A stretch of DNA of 64,000 bases. It comes from an uncultured Aquimarina sp. Its GTDB lineage: Bacteria; Bacteroidota; Bacteroidia; Flavobacteriales; Flavobacteriaceae. The notes below the pieces were generated by a model, which made no database searches, was not told the DNA's origin, and saw only the letters and a list, made by a program, of their open reading frames with translations. Below are positions 8,864 to 16,434 of the stretch, piece after piece. The position numbers and the translations under genes are program-made. The stretch lies in the NCBI GenBank assembly GCA_947489195.1, contig CANLCT010000001.1, positions 1-64,000 on the forward strand, written 5' to 3'. Position 1 is the stretch's first letter. Each line of letters starts with the position of its first letter.

Positions 8864-10534
8864 TTATTTTTGTGATAAATCTCTTATAGTTTTAAAATCA
8901 AAATCTAAGGTGGTAAATCCATGAGAACAATGAAAAGTAGTTACATCTAAACTTTTACCATCAACAAAGTTTACAATATCTTTAGCTAAGGCAATCATTC
9001 GTTGTTGATCTTCGGTTTTAAAAGTGTCAAAAACATTTATAAAACCAGGGTTATATAAATCATTAAAATAAATAGTTTTGGTCGATGGTTTATATAATAC
9101 TATATAATCATCCTCTTCGGCATGGAATGTTGAAATGGTGTATAATTCTACCTTTTCATCGCCTGTACCAATAGCCATTACATCAGTTACACCCACAACA
9201 TTTATGCTAGTATTTGTAATTGGATTTGGTAGTACGGTACTAGGTCTTTTTAATACGTTTTCAATAAATGATTTAGATCCTTGTCCAACAATTAAATCAC
9301 CTCCTTCGGTTAAACTACCTCTAACCCCACCAGTGTGATCAAAATGATTATGCGAGTGTACTACGTATTTAATAGGATCAGTACTAAAATCTTGTCTTAT
9401 TTTATCAATAACCACTTTTGATCTACGGTCATTAATTGGTGAATCGTATAGTAATAATCCGCCATCTACCTTAAAGGCATAGGTATAGTGAGATTGAAAA
9501 TCACCAGATACTCGATACGTATTTTCATCATTAACAACGAGTTCGGATTTTAAAGCTAAGGGCGAGGATTGTTCTACAATTTCGACTGGGAAATCGATAG
9601 GAAAGGTTTGTAATAAGGTTCTGTAATGAAACTGAGATGACAGGTGGCCAAATTTGGCTTCATTTTTATTATACCCGAATGTATCTTCATCAGAAAGGCT
9701 TAATTCATTATCTGTTATTTCAGGATTTATTTGTATTTCACTTATGGTTTCTGTACGAATAGTATTTCCATCTAATATATGGGTCAAACTCGTAGGGAAC
9801 TTTAGGTTGCCAACGGTTTCCCATTTGTCATAAACTACTTCATATAAAACATCTCCTAGTAAGGGATCGTTTTCTAGTATTTGCGACTTTATAGGCAGTT
9901 TTGTATCCTTGTTAATTATAAATTCGATATCAGGAGTATCGCTGCCAAATCCCAGATTTGAAGTGTTAAATCCAACATTTAAAGTGTTATCTTTTCCATT
10001 AATAGCATCTCCAGAGGCAATCATTTTAGCAATGGCAAAAGGCGATGACATGAACAAGGTTTTTTGGCGTGCAGCTAATTTTGTTGAAAACATAGGGTCG
10101 CCAGTGACACCAAAATCACTAAAGTTTGCAGAAAATGTGCCTGTTGTACCTTCAGATTTTCCTTTGGTATGATCAATAGTTTCTACAAAACTAAAATCAG
10201 TAGCAAAGGCGTAATCGGCATTTATATTCCAATTTTGTTTGGATTGTGTTCCATTTAAATTGTAAATTAAAGTGTAATTAAAATCAGCTACTTTACCGTT
10301 TATTGGCTCAGGATCTTCCTGAAATTCGAAAGCTTCTCCTGTAGATTTATATGAAATCATAACAGCATTGGCAATATTATTTGCGCCTCCCAAAGCGGTT
10401 TCAACTTCTTTAAATAAAGTGTTGTTAGCATTTTTATCATCACCATCATTTGTACTGTCATCGTCATTTTTACAGGCAATAAAACTTAGCAAAGCCAGTA
10501 GCGTCAACGTTAAAATTTTACTTAATTGTTTCAT
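8864..10534 (-). CDS. MBL-fold metallo-hydrolase, surface or periplasmic lipoprotein
   Basis: A 556-residue lipoprotein: the signal peptide ends in the lipobox-like LLSFIAC with Cys21, followed by an acidic Asp-rich linker as in exported Bacteroidota lipoproteins. Residues about 40-300 form a beta-rich N-terminal domain without a recognisable family. The C-terminal domain (about 330-550) is a metallo-beta-lactamase fold with the HNHFDH metal motif in HSHNHFDHTGG, and a late His in TFHCSHG. Such proteins hydrolyse esters, phosphodiesters or sulphates; the substrate here is unknown. It is divergent from the PhoX-like gene across a 432-bp region, so shared regulation is possible but unproven. 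Confidence 0.8.
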   Translation of the reverse strand: MKQLSKILTLTLLALLSFIACKNDDDSTNDGDDKNANNTLFKEVETALGGANNIANAVMISYKSTGEAFEFQEDPEPINGKVADFNYTLIYNLNGTQSKQNWNINADYAFATDFSFVETIDHTKGKSEGTTGTFSANFSDFGVTGDPMFSTKLAARQKTLFMSSPFAIAKMIASGDAINGKDNTLNVGFNTSNLGFGSDTPDIEFIINKDTKLPIKSQILENDPLLGDVLYEVVYDKWETVGNLKFPTSLTHILDGNTIRTETISEIQINPEITDNELSLSDEDTFGYNKNEAKFGHLSSQFHYRTLLQTFPIDFPVEIVEQSSPLALKSELVVNDENTYRVSGDFQSHYTYAFKVDGGLLLYDSPINDRRSKVVIDKIRQDFSTDPIKYVVHSHNHFDHTGGVRGSLTEGGDLIVGQGSKSFIENVLKRPSTVLPNPITNTSINVVGVTDVMAIGTGDEKVELYTISTFHAEEDDYIVLYKPSTKTIYFNDLYNPGFINVFDTFKTEDQQRMIALAKDIVNFVDGKSLDVTTFHCSHGFTTLDFDFKTIRDLSQK

Positions 10535-10966
10535 AATAAGTTTTTTAAGTGTTTGTAATAATTTGTGTTTTTTTTGTATTTCGATTTAAATGGAACTCAA
10601 AAATCGATTGTCAAAGTTGAGTATTATTAGGTAGCTATATGTTAAACTAGATTAATAAAAAGAATCAATAAGCTATTTTAAACTCAGATTATTTGAAGTA
10701 ATGTTAAGTGTTAATGAGAGATTTTTTGTTAAGAGTTGATTGTTTATGATCAGTTTTAAATTTAAGCTAACTAGTGCTTTATAAAAAAGTAAGTCTTGCA
10801 GGTATCATTGCCTTTAATTTAATGAAATGATTCTTTAATATTAGAAAACTTTCATTAACAATTAGGAAACATTTTCATAATTATTATACAGTATTCTGCT
10901 AATATGTATCAAGCCATTTGAGTTTAATTTTGGTGTTAACCAATTAGATAATTAAACTAAATAGAA
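10535..10966. other. 432-bp divergent intergenic region
   Basis: AT-rich region between the MBL-fold lipoprotein and the PhoX-like lipoprotein. It contains the TAACA-type direct repeat at 10855-10876, a -7-like TATTCTGC at 10892, and TAATTTTG at 10925-10932. A 7-bp-spaced TGTTAA pair at 10702 and 10709 is also present. No ORF with coding character is seen. Confidence 0.4.
10855..10876 (+). promoter_or_regulatory. Candidate PhoB-type 11-bp direct repeat upstream of PhoX-like gene
   Basis: Two 11-bp units, TTAACAATTAG and GAAACATTTTC, share the nAACA core. A weak -7-like TATTCTGC starts 15 bp further on. The same repeat type is found at 47.9, 50.5, 51.1 and 52.3 kb next to putative phosphate genes. 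It is the weakest of the set. Confidence 0.4.
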
Positions 10967-12601
10967 ATGTATTATTCAAAATTATTTTTAAGACTATTTG
11001 CTTCGGCGGCATTAGTTGCTTCAGTATCAAGTTGCGAAGTTGAAGACGGAAAAGATGGCGTACCAGGAGCGCAAGGACCAGCAGGAGAAATACCAGTATT
11101 AGAAACAATGTTTTCAAACAAATCGACTGGTATAGTAAAAAAACCATTGGTAGCAATGTCAGGTCAATTTAGTTTTGTTGAGGCATATTCATTAATTTCA
11201 ACAGCTGATCCAGCCATTGGTGATAACAATTTTAGGTTAGCCGGATCTGCCGATGGAGCAGGATTTTTGAAAGATGGAGATGGATACATGTATGTGGTGA
11301 ATTGTGAAGATTCATATGCTGTTGCTAGAATAAAATTGGATGAAAATCTTAATCCAATTTCAGGAGATTATTTATTAAATTCAGGAGTAGCAGATGTTTC
11401 GCGCCAATGTTCTGCTACTATGTGGGAAAAAGAAATTCATGGAGGGGATAAAGATTTATTCTTATCAGCATCAGAAGCATTCAATTTTGATGTAAAAGGT
11501 ATAGACCCACGTGTCGAAACACCTACTCCAACAGCAGATTTTGGATTAGATGCTTTAGGAGAGTTTGGATGGGAAAATGCGGTACCATTACCAAAAGATG
11601 CTTACCCTGGGAAAACAGTAATTATAGGTGGTGATGATGATAATGGAGAAGCTACAGCTCAAGGCCAGGTAGTAATGTATTTGTCAGAAAATAATGATGC
11701 TGATTTAGAAGGCGGAGATGTATATGTACTGCGTTTTAAAGAAATATCTGGAGGAGAGAATCCAGATTTTAATCCAGATTTAGATGATAATGATGAAGGT
11801 ATTGATGACACTGAAAGGTTAACAGTATCGGTTGAGTCGGGTAAAATTTATGATGAAAGTAATTTAGATTTTCAACATGAATATGCTGTTGAGTTTGTAA
11901 AAATTGACAATGCTAAGAATAAGACATTTGTTGAAATGGGAACAGCATGTAATGAGATATTTGCCTCACGTTTTATGAGAGTAGAAGATGTTGATTACCA
12001 AAAAGGAAGTGATGAAAATGGCAGGAATGTATTTTTTGCAGTAACTGGTAGAGGTCCAGGTCGAGGGACATATAATGATTGGGGTACTGCTTATAAATTG
12101 GTGCTAGATGCTAATAATCCATTAGAAGGGAAGTTGACACAAATTGTAAGCGGTAATACTGATTCAAATAATATGGATGGTAATATGCCAGAATTACAAA
12201 GTCCTGATAATATAACGGTAACAGAAAATTTTGTGTATTTACAAGAAGATCCTAATTCTTTTTCTAGAGGGCATGCGGCTAGAATTTATCAAACTGATTT
12301 AAACGGAAATAATCCTAATACAGTTTTAGAATTGATTGTTCGTCAAGATTTAGATCCTAATAAGAGTACTGGATTAAGTGGCGAGTTTGGGGCTTTAATT
12401 GATATTTCTGATAAAGTAGGGGTGCCAGATACTTTTTTATTAGCATTGCAGCCTCATTACTGGGAAAGTGATGATTTTAAAAACCTAGATGGTCATGATA
12501 GATCAAGTGATCAGGTTTGTGATCCTAGGTCTAATAGATTTTGCTCTAGAGAGGATGATCAAGCATCTCAAATAGTTATTTTAAGAGGACTGCCTAGATA
12601 G
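10967..12601 (+). CDS. PhoX/DUF839-like lipoprotein with short collagen-like segment
   Basis: A 544-residue lipoprotein (lipobox-like SVSSC, Cys23) that begins its mature part with a short Gly-X-Y run (GKDGVPGAQGPAG, residues 28-40) before a beta-rich domain. Features recalling the PhoX/DUF839 beta-propeller phosphatase family are DNGEATAQGQVVMYL and, near the C-terminus, the segment SPDNITVTENFVYLQEDPN, resembling the metal-binding region of PhoX. PhoX enzymes are Ca/Fe-dependent alkaline phosphatases that release phosphate from organic esters outside the cell. The assignment is by family resemblance and catalytic competence is not proved. A candidate PhoB-type repeat lies upstream. The cytochrome gene follows after a hairpin, so partial co-transcription is possible. 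Confidence 0.6.
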   Translation: MYYSKLFLRLFASAALVASVSSCEVEDGKDGVPGAQGPAGEIPVLETMFSNKSTGIVKKPLVAMSGQFSFVEAYSLISTADPAIGDNNFRLAGSADGAGFLKDGDGYMYVVNCEDSYAVARIKLDENLNPISGDYLLNSGVADVSRQCSATMWEKEIHGGDKDLFLSASEAFNFDVKGIDPRVETPTPTADFGLDALGEFGWENAVPLPKDAYPGKTVIIGGDDDNGEATAQGQVVMYLSENNDADLEGGDVYVLRFKEISGGENPDFNPDLDDNDEGIDDTERLTVSVESGKIYDESNLDFQHEYAVEFVKIDNAKNKTFVEMGTACNEIFASRFMRVEDVDYQKGSDENGRNVFFAVTGRGPGRGTYNDWGTAYKLVLDANNPLEGKLTQIVSGNTDSNNMDGNMPELQSPDNITVTENFVYLQEDPNSFSRGHAARIYQTDLNGNNPNTVLELIVRQDLDPNKSTGLSGEFGALIDISDKVGVPDTFLLALQPHYWESDDFKNLDGHDRSSDQVCDPRSNRFCSREDDQASQIVILRGLPR

Positions 12602-12621
12602 ATAAAAATAATTTTTTTAAC

Positions 12622-12657
12622 AAGAGGGTTTTTTACTTTAAAAGTAAAGACCCTTTT
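12622..12657 (+). terminator. Hairpin between PhoX-like and cytochrome genes
   Basis: The outer stem pairs AAGAGGGT with ACCCTTTT and the inner stem pairs TTTACTTT with AAAGTAAA, followed by GTCTTTT. It could end the PhoX-like transcript or attenuate read-through into the cytochrome gene. Confidence 0.55.
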
Positions 12658-12689
12658 GTCTTTTATAATTTTATGGAAAGCAACTACAT

Positions 12690-14522
12690 ATGAAAACTTT
12701 AAAAAAATCGATATCAATAATAAGTATTCTATTAGTAATAATAGCTTGTAAGCAAACTGCAAATGAAAACGAAGTTTATAGTGATACTCCAGTTTCTTTA
12801 AATTGGGAAAAAGTTCAGTCCTTTTATAGCAAAAATATGGGGGATGCAATTTTATTATTAGATTCATTAAGGCAAAAAGGTTTAAAAGGAGATTCGACCA
12901 AAGCTTATTTTTCTAAAGTTCGTATTGCTTTTAAAAATGCAGAACCTTATGCTTCATATTTAAACCCACAAGTGGGACACAGAGCTAATGGTCCTGCATT
13001 ACCAATTTATAAAGAAGATAGTGGAAAAGTAGTTGAAGCAGTAGGTTTGCAAAAGTTAGAAGAAACTATTTATGGAAATGAAGGGACCGAAAATGATTTT
13101 GAAAGAGAAATTTATATTCTTAAAGGTTTATTTAATAATTTAAAAAAGGGAATAGATAACCGACCGTTAAATCCTCAGCGTTTTTTTATTGCGACTCACC
13201 AGCAATTACTTCGTTTGGTTAGTTTGTCAATGGCATCATTTGATACTCCAGTAAGTCTTTTAAGTATATATGAAACTTCAACATCTTTGAAGGGGTTAAA
13301 ATATGTATATGAAAATAGTATTGCGCAAGTAATTAAGGTTGAAAATATAAAATTACATAATGAATTTTTACAATATTTAGACGATGCAATTTTAATAGCT
13401 GCTAAGGCTAATGATCCAAATGCTTTTGATCGTTTTACTTTTATTCGAAATTATTTGAACCCCATTACTACTCGTTGGGTTAAAATTAGAAAAAAAAGTA
13501 ATCTTTGGAAGGGGACTAAGTCATCACCTATAAATTTTGATGCACTTACTTTTTTTGAAGAAGATTCATTTAATGCTAATTTTTTTCAAACTTCAACTAC
13601 ATATTCGCCAAGTAAAAAACAGATTGAATTAGGGGAAAAGTTGTTTTTTGAAAAAAGAATATCGAAAAATGGGACCATGTCTTGTGCTACATGTCACGAG
13701 CCAAATAAAGGCTATACAGATGGACTTAAATTAGGGAATGACAATATGGGGAATAAGCTATTAAGGAATACACCTACACTGCTAAATTCAGTTTATCAAA
13801 AAGCATTTTTTTGGGATGGTAGATCAGCATCTATAGAAGACCAAATAAGCGCTGTTTTTACAAATAAAAAGGAGTTTAATACAAATGTGCATCAATTTTC
13901 TAATGGAATCATAAAAGATACTGTGTATATTAATTTATTTAAAGAAGCCTTTGGAAAAGTTCCGAAAAAGAATAAAGAAACAATAGAGGCTTTATCATCA
14001 TATGTAGCAACATTAAGTAGTTTTAATTCTAAATTCGATAAAAATATAAGTGGGCAAGAGTCTACTTATACTGATTCAGAAAAGAATGGATTTAATTTAT
14101 ATATGGGTAAAGCGCTTTGTGCTACTTGTCATTTTATACCATTGACCAATGGTACAGTGCCACCATTTTTTAGTGAAACAGAAAAAGAAGTAATAGGAGT
14201 TCCCAAAACAGCATTAAATAAAAAACTAGATTCTGACTTAGGGTTTTATTGGGTGTTTGAAGAAGCTATTCATAAGGGGATGTTCAAAACTCCGACTGTC
14301 CGTAATGCGGCATTGACAGCTCCTTATATGCACAATGGGGTTTATAATACTTTAGAAGAAGTTATTGATTTTTATGCTAAAGGAGGTGGGGGAGGTATAG
14401 GTTTTGATTTGCCGCATCAAACCTTACCATTTGATAAATTAGATTTAACGGATCAAGACAAAAAAGATTTGATTGCTTTTATTGAGACTTTAACGGATAA
14501 TAGTGTTGGAGATGAATATTAA
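12690..14522 (+). CDS. Dihaem cytochrome-c peroxidase/MauG-like lipoprotein
   Basis: Periplasmic dihaem protein of 610 residues, with lipobox VIIAC (Cys20). Two c-type haem sites are present: CATCH at 332-336 and CATCH at 477-481. The segment TPTLLNSVYQKAFFWDGR and the late PYMHNGVYNTLEEVIDFY motif are typical of the bacterial cytochrome-c peroxidase/MauG superfamily. Residues about 30-290 form a long helical N-terminal extension absent from classical CcpA (about 320 residues); it resembles the long-form Bacteroidota proteins often found next to imelysin-like genes. The role may be peroxide reduction or oxidative modification of a partner. Its pairing with a PhoX-like neighbour is unusual. 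Confidence 0.85.
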   Translation: MKTLKKSISIISILLVIIACKQTANENEVYSDTPVSLNWEKVQSFYSKNMGDAILLLDSLRQKGLKGDSTKAYFSKVRIAFKNAEPYASYLNPQVGHRANGPALPIYKEDSGKVVEAVGLQKLEETIYGNEGTENDFEREIYILKGLFNNLKKGIDNRPLNPQRFFIATHQQLLRLVSLSMASFDTPVSLLSIYETSTSLKGLKYVYENSIAQVIKVENIKLHNEFLQYLDDAILIAAKANDPNAFDRFTFIRNYLNPITTRWVKIRKKSNLWKGTKSSPINFDALTFFEEDSFNANFFQTSTTYSPSKKQIELGEKLFFEKRISKNGTMSCATCHEPNKGYTDGLKLGNDNMGNKLLRNTPTLLNSVYQKAFFWDGRSASIEDQISAVFTNKKEFNTNVHQFSNGIIKDTVYINLFKEAFGKVPKKNKETIEALSSYVATLSSFNSKFDKNISGQESTYTDSEKNGFNLYMGKALCATCHFIPLTNGTVPPFFSETEKEVIGVPKTALNKKLDSDLGFYWVFEEAIHKGMFKTPTVRNAALTAPYMHNGVYNTLEEVIDFYAKGGGGGIGFDLPHQTLPFDKLDLTDQDKKDLIAFIETLTDNSVGDEY

Positions 14523-14575
14523 TACAATAAAAAAACAAGATTGCTATTTTAGTAATCTTGTTTTTTTATTGTATT
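14521..14575 (+). terminator. Strong terminator after cytochrome gene
   Basis: A perfect 22-bp stem (14521-14542 with 14554-14575) starting inside the stop codon of the cytochrome gene, with a run of seven T in the right arm. A CTA/TAG pair extends the stem around a short loop. Confidence 0.9.
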
Positions 14576-14610
14576 TTATGTAGTCCTTAAAGGTTATAAT
14601 TTTTAAATAA

Positions 14611-14645
14611 AAAATTAGGCAAGATTTATAACTCAGCCTAATTTT
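14611..14645 (-). terminator. Terminator downstream of the propeller lipoprotein
   Basis: A perfect 10-bp stem (AAAATTAGGC with GCCTAATTTT) 51 bp after the stop of the leftward lectin-like gene, A/T-rich on both sides and so usable by either strand. Confidence 0.7.
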
Positions 14646-14696
14646 AGTTTATACACTTTTTAATATTACTTTTATATAAATATTAAAAAAACAGAT

Positions 14697-16277
14697 CTAA
14701 ATTTTTGACCAAGACCATTTAGATCCTGACCAAGAATTAACCCATAAATTACCGTCACTGCCCTTAACAAATACATAAGGCCTACCTTTATCAACGGTTA
14801 TACTTCCCATTGCTTTTGATATAGTGATATTCGTTCTTGGTTTTCCTTGGTTAGACCATGACCATCTAGATCCAGACCACCAATTTAGCCATAAGTTACC
14901 GTCGGTTCCTTTGACAAATACATAAGGTCTACTACCATCTACTGTAATGGCCCCCATAGATTGCGATATATTAGTTCTTGGTTTTCCTTGATTAGACCAA
15001 GACCATTTAGATCCAGACCACCAATTTAGCCATAAGTTACCGTCGGTTCCTTTGACAAATACATAAGGTCTACTGCCATCTACTGTAATGGCCCCCATAG
15101 ATTGCGATATATTAGTTCTTGGTTTTCCTTGATTAGACCAAGACCATTTAGATCCAGACCACCAATTTAGCCATAAGTTACCGTCGGTTCCTTTGACAAA
15201 TACATAAGGTCTACTGCCATCTACTGTGATGGCTCCCATAGATTGTGAGATATTAGTTCTTGGTTTTCCTTGATTAGACCAAGACCATTTAGATCCAGAC
15301 CACCAATTATTCCAAAGGTTACCGTCGGTTCCTTTGACAAATACATAAGGTCTACTGCCATCTACTGTAATGGCTCCCATAGGTTGCGATATATTAGTTC
15401 TTGGTTTTCCTTGATTAGACCAAGACCATTTAGATCCAGACCACCAATTTAGCCATAAGTTACCGTCGGTTCCTTTGACAAATACATAAGGTCTACTGCC
15501 ATCCACTGTAATAGCTCCGATAGATTGCGAGATGTTAGTTCTTGGCTTTCCTTGGTTTGATAAATTCCATTTAGAACCAGACCACCATTTATTCCAAAGA
15601 TTACCATCGTTACCTTTTCCAAATACATAAGGTCTACCAGAATCAACATTAGTTGCACCCATAGAGATGTCAAATGGATCAATAGTTATTCCTGTTATGT
15701 TAATTTCATCAAAAGAAGTAATATCTACATTTAGATAATATTTATTTCCTCTTTTTATAAAGCTACCAAAGGTGGGCTTTGTTGTTGCTACAAAATTAGG
15801 AGCTTCTGTGTCAGCTGCTAAAAAAAAATAGGTTCCAGATTTTACAGATAATGGAATTGTTACCTCGACATAACCATCAGCTTTAATATTATTATTGTTT
15901 ATTTTTGTGACATTTGTGTTTTTTAAAATGTTAGCATAAGCGATAGTAATATCTCCATTATCTTTTCTGATAATTAAATCAACATCTATATTTTCAGGAA
16001 TTCGGCCTCTTGAGTCAGCTTTGTGTAAATATATTTTTACTTTATCACCCGCATTTAAATTAGTTTTTCTAACTATATTATTTGTCGGTCTAATAATGTC
16101 TTTTTCTAAAGAGATTTCAAATAATTTTGCCGATTTTGCAATAAATGATAGATTGACTGAATTTTCATTAGTTAAATTGTTAAGATTTGCATCATTTTGA
16201 AGTTTGTCTTCTTCGCAAGAAAAAATAAATAAGGAAACAAGAATAATACTAGCAATTTTTAAAAAAATGCTTTTCAT
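14697..16277 (-). CDS. Lipoprotein with seven-repeat PLL-like (fucose-lectin type) beta-propeller
   Basis: A 526-residue lipoprotein (signal ends LFIFSC, Cys21). Residues about 30-200 form a beta-sandwich-like domain. The C-terminal half is made of seven repeats of about 47 residues, each with the motif RPYVFVKGTDGNLW, then WWSGSKWSWSNQGKPRTNIS, then MGAITVD. This is the Trp-rich repeat of PLL-type lectins (Photorhabdus lectin family), which fold as seven-bladed propellers binding fucose or O-methylated glycans. The first repeat starts with only an MGATNVD strand and the last stops at WSWSKI, so the chain appears circularly permuted for closure of the ring. Binding to a surface or host glycan is inferred. 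It stands alone with its own terminator. Confidence 0.8.
   Translation of the reverse strand: MKSIFLKIASIILVSLFIFSCEEDKLQNDANLNNLTNENSVNLSFIAKSAKLFEISLEKDIIRPTNNIVRKTNLNAGDKVKIYLHKADSRGRIPENIDVDLIIRKDNGDITIAYANILKNTNVTKINNNNIKADGYVEVTIPLSVKSGTYFFLAADTEAPNFVATTKPTFGSFIKRGNKYYLNVDITSFDEINITGITIDPFDISMGATNVDSGRPYVFGKGNDGNLWNKWWSGSKWNLSNQGKPRTNISQSIGAITVDGSRPYVFVKGTDGNLWLNWWSGSKWSWSNQGKPRTNISQPMGAITVDGSRPYVFVKGTDGNLWNNWWSGSKWSWSNQGKPRTNISQSMGAITVDGSRPYVFVKGTDGNLWLNWWSGSKWSWSNQGKPRTNISQSMGAITVDGSRPYVFVKGTDGNLWLNWWSGSKWSWSNQGKPRTNISQSMGAITVDGSRPYVFVKGTDGNLWLNWWSGSRWSWSNQGKPRTNITISKAMGSITVDKGRPYVFVKGSDGNLWVNSWSGSKWSWSKI
14700..15670 (-). repeat. 141-bp tandem coding repeats (seven blades)
   Basis: The segment CGTCGG (or its variant) recurs at 14753, 14900, 15041, 15182, 15323, 15464 and 15605, giving an exact 141-bp period except for a 6-bp insertion in the last blade (two extra residues, NITISKAMG). 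The central units are nearly identical at nucleotide level, which implies recent duplication or gene conversion. The outermost units have diverged. Confidence 0.95.
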
Positions 16278-16434
16278 AAGTGTAATAATTTTGGTTAATA
16301 ATTATTTAAAAATAAATAAATTATCAATGATAAACTGTAAAAAATTAAAAATTTTATTTTTAAGCTTAAGGGATTTTTTTAAAACTTAAATTAAGAAGTA
16401 ATATTAGGAGTTGTTTTTTATTATTGACATTACA

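Noticed and set aside
10701..10715. TGTTAA pair at 7-bp spacing, as a Pho-box
   Set aside because: Spacing is 7 rather than 11 bp and it lies far from either start codon.
15270..15452. Open frames on the opposite strand of the propeller gene
   Set aside because: They arise from the 141-bp repeat being open in several frames; the encoded sequences are low-complexity shadows.
14700..15670. CRISPR-like appearance of regular repeats
   Set aside because: The units are 141 bp, abut without spacers and are coding repeats of a lectin propeller.
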